Below, one piece after another: positions 1 through 9,095 of a DNA stretch of 64,000 bases. Each line of letters starts with the position of its first letter. The first letter of the stretch is position 1. The stretch comes from CAVSUZ01 sp963791885 (GTDB taxonomy: Bacteria > Pseudomonadota > Alphaproteobacteria > Acetobacterales > Acetobacteraceae): contig CAWBUL010000005.1 in the NCBI GenBank assembly GCA_963791885.1, positions 2,108,001-2,172,000 on the forward strand. The letters run 5' to 3'. The notes under the pieces are model-generated. The model saw only the letters and a list, made by a program, of their open reading frames with translations. It ran no database searches and had not been told where the DNA came from. The position numbers and the translations under genes are program-made.

Positions 1-1
1 C

Positions 2-355
2 ACCTTGATGGCCGCCGGCATCAGTTCGATCGATGTCGGCTGCATGCAGATCAACCTGAGCTACCATCCTGCCGCGTTCCGCAATCTCGATCAGGCCTTC
101 GACCCGATGGCGAACGCCCGCTACGCCGCAGTGTTTCTCACCAGGCTGTACAATTCCTCGCTGGACTGGACCAAGGCCGCCGGCGCCTATCACAGCCAGA
201 CGCCCACACTCGCGCAGCCGTACCAGAACGCCGTTCTGGCGCACTGGCAGCCGATCGGCGCAAGCAAGCGCTACAAGGCGATAACGTCGTGGGAAGACTA
301 TGGCGGTCCGAAATCCTGGGAAGACTTTGCCACCGGTCTAAAGGGTCATCGGTGA
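2..355 (+). CDS. Lytic transglycosylase (SLT domain), C-terminal part
   Basis: The frame is open from the window edge, so the start is missing. The visible 117 residues carry the SLT-fold motif GCMQINLSYHP and, further on, AGAYHSQTP, which matches the last conserved block of lysozyme-like transglycosylases. The family cleaves the glycan strand of peptidoglycan in the periplasm, often to make room for secretion or flagellar machines. The catalytic Glu lies upstream of the window and cannot be checked. The gene ends 1 bp before the convergent nrdA stop codon, leaving no room for a separate terminator. Confidence 0.8.
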   Translation, partial: TLMAAGISSIDVGCMQINLSYHPAAFRNLDQAFDPMANARYAAVFLTRLYNSSLDWTKAAGAYHSQTPTLAQPYQNAVLAHWQPIGASKRYKAITSWEDYGGPKSWEDFATGLKGHR

Positions 356-356
356 A

Positions 357-2207
357 CTACTGACAGGCCAGACACTCCTCGTAATCCACCCGACCCGCGC
401 CCGCCGCCAGCGGCAACTCCAATTCCGGCTCCGGTCGAACCGGCACAATCTCCACCGGACGCACCGGAGCCTCACTCACCGCATCGGCCCGCGCGATCGA
501 CATCGACCGGCAATCGTACAGCGACTTCACACCGCGCTTCCACGCCATAAAGTGGATCTGGTGCAGATCGCGCTTATGCACATTCGCCGGCAGGAACAGA
601 TTCACTGACTGGCTCTGGCAGATGAACGGAGCACGATCCGCCGCATGCTCCACCACCCAGCGCTGATCCAATTCGAACGCGGTCTTGAACACCGCCTTCT
701 CATGCTCATCCAGAAAATCCAGGTGCTGCACGCTGCCGCTGGTGGTCGTGATGGATGACCACACCTCATCCGTATCGTATCCCTTCTCCGCCAGCAGCTT
801 CTGCAAATGCCGGTTGCGCACCGCAAAACTCCCCGACAGCGTCTTCTGCAGGAACACATTCGCCGCGATCGGCTCGATCCCCGGACTCGAATTGCCCGCG
901 ATGATCGAGATCGACGCCGTCGGCGCGATCGACATTTTGTGGCTGAACCGCTCGTTCACCCCATACTCCGCCGCATCGGGGCAGGCGCCCCGTTCCTCGG
1001 CCAGCACCTGAGACGCCGCGTCTGCCTGCGCGCGGATATGCTTGAACATCCGCTTGTTCCAGACCTTCGCGATCACGCTCTCGAACGGCACGTTCTGCGA
1101 TTGCAGGAAGGTGTGGAACCCCATCACCCCCAGCCCCACGCTCCGCTCGCGCATCGCCGAATACTTCGCCCGCTCCATTCCCGGCGGCGCACGGTCGATG
1201 AAGTCCTGCAGCACGTTATCGAGGAACCGCATCACGTCCTCGATGAAGCTCGGGTGGTCCTGCCACTCGAACCAGCTTTCCAGGTTCAGCGACGCCAGGC
1301 AGCAGACCGCCGTGCGCTCCTGCCCGTGCTGGTCGCGTCCCGTCGGCAGCGTGATCTCGCTGCACAGATTGGACGTCTTCACCTCCAGTCCGGCCAGCTT
1401 GTGATGCTCAGGCCGCGCCCGGTTCACGTGATCCGAGAAGATCAGATACGGCTCGCCCGTCTCGACCCGTGCCGTCAGGATCCGGATCCACAAATTCCGC
1501 GCCGAGATCGAGCGCACCACCGACTTGTCCTTCGGCGACGTCAGCGCCCAGGGCTCATCCGCCTCCACCGCGCGCATGAACGCATCCGGCACCAGGATAC
1601 CATGGTGCAGATTCAATGCCTTACGGTTCGGATCTCCACCGGTCGGCCGTCGCATCTCGATGAATTCCTCGATCTCGGGATGCGAGACTGGCAGATACAC
1701 CGCCGCCGATCCCCGCCGCAGCGACCCCTGGGAGATCGCCAGCGTCAGCGAGTCCATCACCCGGATGAACGGGATCACGCCGGAGGTCTTGCCCACCGCC
1801 CCGACCCGCTCGCCGATTGACCGCAGATTGCCCCAGTAGCTGCCGATGCCGCCGCCCTTGGAGGCCAGCCAGACATTCTCGTTCCACAGCCCGACAATGC
1901 CTTCCAGACTGTCGGAGGCTTCGTTCAGGAAGCAGGAAATCGGTAGGCCACGCGCGGTCCCACCGTTCGACAGCACAGGCGTCGCCGGCATGAACCAGAA
2001 CCGGCTCATATAGTCGTAAATCCGCTGGGCATGCGCCTGATCGTCCCCGTAATAGGAGGCGACCCGGGCAAACAGGTCCTGGAAGCTCTCGCCCGGCATC
2101 AAGTAACGGTCGGACAACGTGGCCCGGCCGAAATCGGTCAGCAGCACGTCCCGCGACCGATCCAGCTGCACTTGGTAATGGCCACGCAGTTGCACCGCAT
2201 CGAGCAT
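357..2207 (-). CDS. nrdA: Class I ribonucleotide reductase, alpha subunit
   Basis: Reduces ribonucleotides to deoxyribonucleotides together with a beta (NrdB) subunit, which is not in the window. The start chosen is the ATG at 2207, because AAGGAG lies 7 nt upstream; an ATG at 2240 would add 11 residues without a site. Seen (numbering from 2207): first redox Cys in PISCF (about 92), active-site NLCSE (N280, C282, E284), partner Cys in TAVCCLASLNL, and the C-terminal shuttle pair ECLACQ. No N-terminal ATP cone precedes the catalytic core. The radical-relay segment reads SLYDCRS, so Asp565 occupies the place of the second of the two stacked tyrosines expected in class I enzymes. Everything else looks intact. 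Confidence 0.93.
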   Translation of the reverse strand: MLDAVQLRGHYQVQLDRSRDVLLTDFGRATLSDRYLMPGESFQDLFARVASYYGDDQAHAQRIYDYMSRFWFMPATPVLSNGGTARGLPISCFLNEASDSLEGIVGLWNENVWLASKGGGIGSYWGNLRSIGERVGAVGKTSGVIPFIRVMDSLTLAISQGSLRRGSAAVYLPVSHPEIEEFIEMRRPTGGDPNRKALNLHHGILVPDAFMRAVEADEPWALTSPKDKSVVRSISARNLWIRILTARVETGEPYLIFSDHVNRARPEHHKLAGLEVKTSNLCSEITLPTGRDQHGQERTAVCCLASLNLESWFEWQDHPSFIEDVMRFLDNVLQDFIDRAPPGMERAKYSAMRERSVGLGVMGFHTFLQSQNVPFESVIAKVWNKRMFKHIRAQADAASQVLAEERGACPDAAEYGVNERFSHKMSIAPTASISIIAGNSSPGIEPIAANVFLQKTLSGSFAVRNRHLQKLLAEKGYDTDEVWSSITTTSGSVQHLDFLDEHEKAVFKTAFELDQRWVVEHAADRAPFICQSQSVNLFLPANVHKRDLHQIHFMAWKRGVKSLYDCRSMSIARADAVSEAPVRPVEIVPVRPEPELELPLAAGAGRVDYEECLACQ

Positions 2208-2268
2208 CAGGCCACTCCTTGGATTCGTCCCGAGGGGCATTTCGGCGCCGGGGAGCCCGGCGCGTCAA

Positions 2269-2278
2269 CTACATATAG
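2269..2278 (-). promoter_or_regulatory. Possible NrdR box upstream of nrdA
   Basis: The sequence CTACATATAG lies about 60 bp upstream of the nrdA start and matches 9 of 10 positions of the core CwAtATaTwG bound by the repressor NrdR. NrdR boxes usually come in pairs about 30 bp apart and I see no clear second box, so this is tentative. Confidence 0.35.
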
Positions 2279-2472
2279 GAGGCTTGACCGAAATGACACC
2301 CCACATCCGGGGACTGTTGCGCCCTGGCCACGAGTTGCCCAGTGAGCACGCTCTAACCACTTGGTGGATCTATGGGACGCCTTTGAGGGGCAGCGGCGCC
2401 GGCAGCCGCGGGTTGAGCGCCGGCACCCCGCTGACTTATCCTCGGCACGCACGCCTCGTTGCCCTCCTTGTA

Positions 2473-2617
2473 ATGAGGATGTTGGATGTAGCCTCCGTCA
2501 GCATCGCGCGCCCTGCTGTAAGTGCCACTCGGCACGGCCACGCGGTCGCCGCGGCAGTGGCCGGCGATGCGATCGAGTGGTTCGACTTTTCGGTTTACGC
2601 GTTTCTGGCCACGATCA
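2473..2617 (+). pseudogene. Remnant of an MFS (metabolite/H+ symporter) N-terminus
   Basis: From the ATG at 2473 the frame contains AVAGDAIEWFDFSVYAFLA, the typical first transmembrane segment of proline/betaine or citrate-type MFS symporters (the EWFDF motif). After about residue 48 the similarity stops and the frame runs into the 3' end of the opposing sensor kinase. Only this start fragment is left; no other part of a transporter is nearby. It fills most of the gap between nrdA and the kinase gene. Confidence 0.5.
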
Positions 2618-2629
2618 GGGTCGGGCGGT

Positions 2630-4666
2630 TCAACGCGACATGGCCCCGCCGGCACTTTGCTTCACCACCTTCGTGATCTCTGCCGCGAGCTGGTCCTGCT
2701 GATAAGGCTTTCCGATCCTTGGCAAGCCCGCGCCGGATCCCGCCGGCAGTTCCGCAAACCCCGTCGCCAAAAGGACTGGGAGCTTGGGACGAATTTCTCG
2801 AGCAGCGGTCGCAAGCTGAGCGCCGTTCATCCGTGGCATCGAAAAGTCCGTAATCAGCAGATCGACGGCTCGACCATCTCGAAGGATATCCAGCGCACTG
2901 TCTCCGGAGCTAGCCTCAATGACATCGTGGCCAAGGTCCTCCAGCAAGTTGACTGTGCTCATGGCGACGAGAGCATCGTCGTCCACAACCAGGATAGTAA
3001 GTTTGTCGCTTGCCTCGTCATTCCTCTCCCGAGCCGCGGGTTTCTCTTGTTCCGCAGCGATCGTCGTGACCGGCAGCCAAAGTTCCGCCGTTGTCCCGCG
3101 TCCCACCTGGCTCGTCAGCCGTAAAACGCCATTCAATTGCACAGCCAATCCGTGGACCATCGACAGCCCCAGGCCTGTACCCTTGCCAAGTTCTTTGGTA
3201 GAGAAAAACGGCTCCGTCGCTTTTTGCAGGATTTGGGCGTCCATTCCATGACCGGTGTCGCTGACGCGCAGGCGGACATATCGCCCCGCCGGAAGATCGG
3301 CATCGCCTGCGAACTCCAGTTGATCGGCGGAGATCGACAGAACCCCTCCCTGTGGCATGGCATCACGTGCATTGACCACCAGATTGAGCACCGCCAGCTC
3401 AATCTGATTGGCGTCCACCAACGCGAGCGGAAGAGTCGCTGGAAGATCCAGTCGCAAGTCAACCTGGCCACCGGCTGAACGCTCGATCAGATCGACTGCG
3501 CCTCGGACAAGATCCGCTATGTTTCTCGGCTCGATTTTCAGGTCCTGCCGGCGTGCGAAGGCCAGCAGACGTTGTGTGAGCGCTGCTCCACGCTGTGCAC
3601 CTTGCAGCGCTCCGTTCACCAGGCGGGCCACTTTCGGATCGTCGGGTACGTGTTTGCGCACCAACTCAAGATTACCGAGAACTGCCATGAGCAGGTTGTT
3701 GAAGTCATGAGCAACGCCGCCGGTGAGTTGCCCGATCATCTCCATCTTCTGCGCCTGACGAAGGTGCTCTTCCGCACGTTCCCTTTGTTCGATCTCGGCC
3801 AGGACGGTCGCGTGCGCGGCCTCCAATTCGGCGGTCCGCGCCCCGACGCGCTCCTCAAGCGTTTCGTTCAGCTGCCTTAGCCTCTCTTCGCTGGTTTTTC
3901 GGTCGGTGATATCCGACGATACGCCGACGAGGCGCGGATTTTGGCCTGCGCGGTTGCGAACCAGGCGTGCCCGGATTTCAGCCCAATGAATGTCGCCGCT
4001 CGGCCAAACATTTCGATACTCGATGGCATAGTCTATTCCGGTCTCTATCGTGGCGCGCATTGCGTCTTGCATGCGCTCGCGGTCGTCCGGGTGAATGCTC
4101 CCGACCAGGTCTTCGTAGGAAAAGGGCTCGTTTGCGGCGCGACCAAACAGCGCCTTACACGTGGCAGAGGCCGTCAGCACCCCTGTCGTCAAATCCATCT
4201 CCCAGGAGCCAAGATGCCCGGCGAGCAGCGCTGTCCGAAGCCGCGCCTCGCCTTCACGAAGCTCCTCAATTCGCGCCCTCGCCTCGAATTGGCGCTGGCG
4301 GCCCTTCAGCGCTGCCCGGGCAACGCTGGTGAAGGTCGAGGGATGGAACGGCCGTTCCAGAAAAGTGACGTTGCCGACCAATTCGGATAGCGCCTTCGCA
4401 CCCGAGTTCCCGTCGGGGCTGCCGTCCCGACGGGTCAGGATAATGAACGGCAAGTCCGACCAAGCCGGCTGTGACAGGAGCCTCTCGCGAATTCCGCGCA
4501 GATCTGCAAACCGCAACGCTTCCTCCGTCGCAACCGCGAAGCTTGCGTCATCGGCCAGCCGCGTCTCGAATTCAGGGATGTCCGAACAAATGATCGAAGG
4601 AATGCCGACTTGTTCTAAAAGGGTGTGCGCGACTTCGGCGTCACGACCCTGCGGCGCGAGAATCAA
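2630..4666 (-). CDS. Hybrid sensor histidine kinase (pseudo-receiver, PAS, HisKA, HATPase, receiver)
   Basis: A soluble hybrid kinase with no transmembrane segment. Domains (numbering from a TTG at 4666): a receiver-like N-terminal domain lacking the acidic pocket (1-115), PAS with a PAC tail ending in VGVSSDITDRK (145-255), a coiled coil (260-300), the H-box GGVAHDFNNLL with phosphoryl His320, HATPase with the GTGLGL box, and a C-terminal receiver with acceptor Asp607 in LLITDFSMPRMNG. The frame stays open to a TTG at 4783, but those extra residues overlap what reads as the C-terminus of the KaiC-like gene in another frame, so a start near 4666-4690 is likelier. The start remains uncertain. 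Co-directional with the KaiC-like gene, as in many alphaproteobacterial KaiC/kinase pairs. Confidence 0.85.
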   Translation of the reverse strand: MILAPQGRDAEVAHTLLEQVGIPSIICSDIPEFETRLADDASFAVATEEALRFADLRGIRERLLSQPAWSDLPFIILTRRDGSPDGNSGAKALSELVGNVTFLERPFHPSTFTSVARAALKGRQRQFEARARIEELREGEARLRTALLAGHLGSWEMDLTTGVLTASATCKALFGRAANEPFSYEDLVGSIHPDDRERMQDAMRATIETGIDYAIEYRNVWPSGDIHWAEIRARLVRNRAGQNPRLVGVSSDITDRKTSEERLRQLNETLEERVGARTAELEAAHATVLAEIEQRERAEEHLRQAQKMEMIGQLTGGVAHDFNNLLMAVLGNLELVRKHVPDDPKVARLVNGALQGAQRGAALTQRLLAFARRQDLKIEPRNIADLVRGAVDLIERSAGGQVDLRLDLPATLPLALVDANQIELAVLNLVVNARDAMPQGGVLSISADQLEFAGDADLPAGRYVRLRVSDTGHGMDAQILQKATEPFFSTKELGKGTGLGLSMVHGLAVQLNGVLRLTSQVGRGTTAELWLPVTTIAAEQEKPAARERNDEASDKLTILVVDDDALVAMSTVNLLEDLGHDVIEASSGDSALDILRDGRAVDLLITDFSMPRMNGAQLATAAREIRPKLPVLLATGFAELPAGSGAGLPRIGKPYQQDQLAAEITKVVKQSAGGAMSR

Positions 4667-4685
4667 CGCTCTGGTCGTCGTCTGA

Positions 4686-6200
4686 TTAGGAATGGCCGTT
4701 ACTCGACGTAGACTGCAGCAGAAGCGGCTTGGTACTCCCGACGAATGTCGGAACGCCTCGCAAGATTCCCTGGAATTCCTCAAGGGGGGCGCCCAGACTA
4801 AGGCCGCCCTGCCCGATGCGGAATTCTCGGATTGTACCCTCGTGCTTTCCGGTCCGCTTCCTTATAACCGAACGGCCCGGCGGACCTTGCCCACCGCTTC
4901 GAAGTAGCGAAGCAGGATCACGGTATCCGCAAGATAGGTGATGTCAACCGGTGCTTTCATATCGCCGACCAAGCCATGCTGCGCGACGGTCAAGAAGGTG
5001 TTGGTGCCCCGCCAATTCAGGGTACTGAATCAATTCGTGGATATGGAGAATGAGTGAGTTCTCCTCCGGCATCGCCGCCTGATATCCGTTGAGGCTGTCG
5101 ATCACGACGGTTTTTGCGTGTGCCTGATCGACCCGGTCCCGGACCCGCTGCGCGAACTCCCCTGGAGATAATTCAGCGGCGTCGAGCTGTTCAATCTGGA
5201 GCAACCCACTGTCGCGCATGTCTCTGAGATCGAAGCCCATGGCCTTGGCTCGGTCAAACAGCAATCCAAGCTCTTCATCGAACACAAAAATCGCAGCCTT
5301 GTCTCCCTGCTTGCATCCGGCCGCAATGAACTGCAGCGCGAAGGTGCTCTTCCCCGTGCCCGCAGGCCCGAGAATGAGCGTACTGGAACCTTGTTCGATC
5401 CCACCGCCGAGAAGTTCATCTAGCTCAACGATGCCGCTCTTTATTTGGTTCCGAGCGAAGCCTGTCCGATGTTCGGCCGCGACCAATCGCGGAAACACGA
5501 CCACGCCGCCCGTCCTGATCGTGAAATCGTGATAGCCGCCACGGAATGCTTGGCCTCGGTATTTGGATACGCGGAGGCGCCGCCGCTCGGCACCGTAATT
5601 GGGAGCCAGTTCTTCGAGGATGATGACGCCATGGACAACACTATGCGCGGTCTTGTCAGACGTTTCTGTCGTTCGATCATCGAGCATCAGGACAGTTGCG
5701 CCATGCCGCGCGAAGTAATGCTTGAGGGCAAGAATTTGCCGCCTGTAACGTAATGAGCTTTGAGCCAGCAGACGGATTTCCGACAAGCTGTCCAGTACGA
5801 CGCGACTCGGCTTCACGCGCTCGAACGTCTGAAAGATGGAGGTCGTGGCCTCGCCAAGTTCGAGATCGGAGGAATAAAGCAGGCTCTGCTGCTGATTCGC
5901 ATCCAGCAGGCTCTCGGCCGGGACCAGCTCAAACACCTCGATATTGCCGTCGATCGTCCACCCATGGGAGGCCGCGCCGTTTCGCAGCTCCTGCTCCGTC
6001 TCGGACAAGGTAATGTAGAGGCATTGCTCGCCCGCCGCGGCGCCTTCCAGCAGAAAGCGAAGCGCAATTGTTGTCTTACCTGTCCCGGGGTTTCCTTCGA
6101 GCAGAAAGACGTGCCCGACCGTCAGGCCCCCCGCTAAAATGTCATCAAGGCCAGGGACGCCGGTTCGGGCTTTGTCTGCCCGGCTCTTCTCAACGTCCAT
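4686..6200 (-). pseudogene. KaiC-like RecA-fold ATPase, two domains, two compensating frameshifts
   Basis: A RAD55/KaiC family ATPase with two P-loops, GNPGTGKTT (36-44) and GPAGTGKST in the second half. The open frame stops at 4944 (418 residues), but homology continues. Removing one C of the CCC at 5020-5022 (plus-strand GGG) gives QYLNWRGTNTFLTVAQHGL, and a second shift near 4870 returns to the first frame, giving SVIRKRTGKHEGTIREF and then GGLSLGAPLEEFQGILRGV, a classic KaiC C-terminus, up to the stop at 4686. The restored length of about 504 residues is the normal family size. No kaiA or kaiB is nearby, so a signalling role with the adjacent kinase is likelier than a clock. Start ATG 6200. 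Confidence 0.85.
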
Positions 6201-6271
6201 GGCATGCTCCGATCTTCTTGATAATTATTTCCGTGATCGATCCCCGGCGATCTGCTCTTGCAGGTCCATCG

Positions 6272-7891
6272 TCACCCCCGCCCGGGAGAGATGAACTCCC
6301 ACGGCGCCGTTTCCTTGCCGATATCCGTCACCACCTCGATCAGCGCCGGGCTCCCCGCCGCCAGCGCCTCTTTCAGAGCCGGCCGCAGCCCATCCGCATC
6401 CCGCACCTGCCAGGACGGCACACCAAAACTTCGCGCAAACATCTGAAAATCCGGATTTCTCAGCTCAGCCCCGGCCTGCCGCCCTTCGAACAGCCGCTTC
6501 TGATCCCGCAGCACGTTCCCATACGCCCCATTGTTGAACAGCACGGTCACCAGATTGATCCCGTGCTGCACCGCCGTTGCCAGTTCCGACGCCCCGAACA
6601 GGAATCCGCCGTCGCCGGTCAGTGACACCACCGCCCGGTCGGGCTGCGCCACCTTTACCCCGAGCGCCATCGGGAACCCAGCGCCCAGCGTCCCCGAGAA
6701 CCCCGACGTAATCAGGGTGCGCGGCGCATAAATCGGAAAGCCGAACCACGACACGTAGCCCGCCTGAGTCATCTCGTCGCAAAGGATGCCGTCCTCCGGC
6801 AGCACGTCCCGGATCGCCTCCAGGAACGACATCTGCGGTTGCACGATCTGGATTGCCCGCGCCGTTTCCTCCTTGACCCGAGTGATCGCCGCCGCGCGCC
6901 CCCCATCCTCCCGCCGCGCCACCTGCTCCGTCAGAGCCCGAGCGCCGTCGGCGCTGTCGCACAGGACGCCCAAATCCACCTTCAACCGGCGCATTTCAAC
7001 AGGATCAATGTCCAACCGGGCGATCTTCAATCCAGACGGCAGCTTGGGCCACCGCCCTGTCGGCACTTCCAGCCGCGTGCCGATGCCGATCACCAGATCC
7101 GTCTCCGGCAGCAGCCGGTACGCCGCCGCGACCGTCAGGCCCAACGGATGACGGTCATCCAGCACGCCCCGTCCGCAGCGGAACGAGACCACCGGCGCGC
7201 CGATCCGCTCCGCCAGCGCCTTCACTTCAGCACCCGCATGCAGCGCGCCGCTGCCCACCCAGATCATCGGCGCCTTCGCCGCCTCGATCATTCGAGCCAA
7301 CGCCGTGATGCGCTCGGGATCCGGCACGGGCGCCGGCACCAGCGGCAGCGGATCCTGCCCCACCACTTCCGCCTGAGCGCCGAATTGGTCCCATGGCATC
7401 TCCAGCGCCACCGGCCCCGGCCGGCCGGATCGCATCTCCTGGAACGCCCGCGCGACCAGGTATGGGGCTTGCGACGTATGCTCGATCCGCTCCGCGTATT
7501 TGAGCAGACTGCGCAGCGTCGCGAGTTGGTCCGGCAGTTCATGCAATTGCCCGCGTCCGCGCCCGATCATCATGCTCGGCACCTGTCCGGTCAGGCACAG
7601 CACCGGCGCGTTCAGCCCCCACGCCGTCGCCAACGCTGCCGTCGTGTTCAGAACGCCAGGGCCAGGCACCACCGCATAAGCCGACGGACGGCCCGACGCG
7701 CACGCGTAACCCAACGCCATGTATGCCGTGCTTTGCTCATGCCGCGCGTTGACCAGCCGGATGCGGTTCGCGTTTCGTGCCAGCGCATCAAACAGCCCGT
7801 ACACCTGCACGCCCGGCAATCCGAATACCGTGTCGATCCGATGGCGCAGCAGCCCATCCACGATGGCCTCGCCACCGGTCATCCGTGCCAT
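6272..7891 (-). CDS. ThDP-dependent acetolactate-synthase-like enzyme
   Basis: Large-subunit-type ThDP enzyme of 539 residues. Seen: N-terminal pyrimidine-binding domain with the activating Glu in NARHEQSTAYMALGYA, a central domain, and the C-terminal ThDP motif from LTGDGG to NNGAYGN, spaced as in the GDG-x26-N family signature. The family decarboxylates 2-oxo acids (acetolactate synthase, benzoylformate decarboxylase, glyoxylate carboligase and others); the substrate cannot be read here. No small regulatory subunit follows, which argues against a dedicated valine/isoleucine enzyme. Start ATG 7891 has AGGAG at good spacing; a structured repeat ends just upstream of that site. Confidence 0.85.
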   Translation of the reverse strand: MARMTGGEAIVDGLLRHRIDTVFGLPGVQVYGLFDALARNANRIRLVNARHEQSTAYMALGYACASGRPSAYAVVPGPGVLNTTAALATAWGLNAPVLCLTGQVPSMMIGRGRGQLHELPDQLATLRSLLKYAERIEHTSQAPYLVARAFQEMRSGRPGPVALEMPWDQFGAQAEVVGQDPLPLVPAPVPDPERITALARMIEAAKAPMIWVGSGALHAGAEVKALAERIGAPVVSFRCGRGVLDDRHPLGLTVAAAYRLLPETDLVIGIGTRLEVPTGRWPKLPSGLKIARLDIDPVEMRRLKVDLGVLCDSADGARALTEQVARREDGGRAAAITRVKEETARAIQIVQPQMSFLEAIRDVLPEDGILCDEMTQAGYVSWFGFPIYAPRTLITSGFSGTLGAGFPMALGVKVAQPDRAVVSLTGDGGFLFGASELATAVQHGINLVTVLFNNGAYGNVLRDQKRLFEGRQAGAELRNPDFQMFARSFGVPSWQVRDADGLRPALKEALAAGSPALIEVVTDIGKETAPWEFISPGRG

Positions 7892-7903
7892 TTTCTTCTC
7901 CTG

Positions 7904-7962
7904 GTGTCCTGCCCCTGAAGTTCGCCGCCTTTTACGGCGAACGGAAGGGATAAGCAGGCCAC
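7904..7962 (-). repeat. 59-nt structured repeat, copy 1 (leader of the ThDP gene)
   Basis: Matches 26107-26165 at 51 of 59 positions with no gap. Read on the minus strand it folds into a 9-bp basal stem (GTGGCCTGC with GCAGGACAC, one mismatch), a middle CCCT/AGGG stem next to a TTAT bulge, and an apical hairpin GTTCGCCG/CGGCGAAC. The apical G-C and A-U pairs of this copy become G-U in copy 2, while the same changes would be C-A mismatches on the plus strand, so the minus strand is the likely RNA. It ends 2 nt before the AGGAG of the downstream gene. Confidence 0.55.
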
Positions 7963-8040
7963 CCAATATGTTGCGTGCGCACACTCCTTGCTCCAGCGTG
8001 CCATGCGGAGTCTCGAGGGAGAAGGGCGCTGAGCGGATTC

Positions 8041-9084
8041 ATGCAGCGACAGCTGGGACTGGATCGGGCGCTCGCCTCGCCGACTCGCAATCTCATCGCC
8101 GGCTCCGCCTTTGTATGGTCGGTGATCGGGATCGGCACCGCCGCGTACACCACCTGCGGCTGGAGCTGGGGTGACGCGTTTTACATGGTCATCCTCACGG
8201 TCTTCACCGTCGGCTTCGACGAAGTGCGTCCGATCGCAACGCCCGAGCTTCGCGCCATCACCATCGCCGTCATTATCTTCGGCTGCACCGGCATGATCTT
8301 CGTGACCGGCGCGCTGGTGCAGTTCATAACCGCCGCACAATTTGCGGATATCCTGGGCAGCCGCCGCATGACTCACCGGATCGATCGTCTGCGCGATCAC
8401 GTCATCATCTGCGGCTTCGGCCGCATCGGCAGCCAGCTTGCCCGGTCGCTCTTCAGCGCCGGCGCGCCGTTCGTCATTCTCGAAGCTACCGAGCAGCGCT
8501 GCGCCGAAGCGTCAAGCCGAGGCTATCTGTGCCATCGCGGCGACGCCACCGAGGAAAGCGCGCTCGTGCAGGCAGGCATTGAGCGTGCGCGTGCCGTCGT
8601 CTCCGTGTTGCCCGACGACGCTGCGAATGTCTTCATCACCCTCAGCGCCCGCAGCATCAAGCGCGACCTGCTCATCATCTCCCGCGGCGAGGCGCCCGCC
8701 ACCCAGGGCAAGCTGGTGCAGGCCGGGGCCGATCGCGTCGTGCTGCCGGCACATATTGGCGCCGAACGAATGGCTGAACTGCTGTTGTTTCCCGCCGCGG
8801 AAGGGCTGATTGGCGCGCGTGGTATCGAAACCCAGTTGCGCGCGCTGGGACTAGAGATCGAGGTAATCGTCGCCGAAGCAGGCAGTCCCTGGGTCGGCAA
8901 GACTGTCGCCGAGATTGAAGCCGCGTCCGTCATTCCTTTCCTGCTGCTGGAAGTGGAACGCGCCAGCACTGGCGATCGCGAACGCCCGGGCCCCGATACG
9001 CGCATTGGCCCCGGTGACGGGCTCGTCCTGCTCGGCCGCAGCCTGCAGGATGCGCTGCAAAACTTTACCGCTCGTTTCAGTTGA
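8041..9084 (+). CDS. Ion channel subunit, 2-TM pore plus RCK (TrkA-N/TrkA-C) domain
   Basis: 348 residues from the ATG at 8041; an in-frame GTG at 7975 would add 22 unlikely residues and lie in the ThDP leader. Two transmembrane helices (about 18-38 and 70-95) flank a pore loop, followed by an RCK Rossmann domain (VIICGFGRIGSQLARSL) and a TrkA-C-like end. MthK/Kch-type channels of this layout gate K+ flux at the inner membrane. The filter reads TVGFD (56-60) instead of TVGYG, so selectivity is not certain. The stop overlaps the start region of the cupin gene, suggesting one transcript. Confidence 0.85.
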   Translation: MQRQLGLDRALASPTRNLIAGSAFVWSVIGIGTAAYTTCGWSWGDAFYMVILTVFTVGFDEVRPIATPELRAITIAVIIFGCTGMIFVTGALVQFITAAQFADILGSRRMTHRIDRLRDHVIICGFGRIGSQLARSLFSAGAPFVILEATEQRCAEASSRGYLCHRGDATEESALVQAGIERARAVVSVLPDDAANVFITLSARSIKRDLLIISRGEAPATQGKLVQAGADRVVLPAHIGAERMAELLLFPAAEGLIGARGIETQLRALGLEIEVIVAEAGSPWVGKTVAEIEAASVIPFLLLEVERASTGDRERPGPDTRIGPGDGLVLLGRSLQDALQNFTARFS

Positions 9085-9095
9085 AAGAAGAAACC

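Noticed and set aside
4686..6200. Circadian clock locus
   Set aside because: No kaiA or kaiB is present and the KaiC-like protein is paired with a sensor kinase, as in non-clock signalling clusters.
7975..8040. N-terminal extension of the channel from GTG 7975
   Set aside because: The extension has no homology-like sequence and overlaps the ThDP leader; the ATG at 8041 begins just before the first membrane helix.
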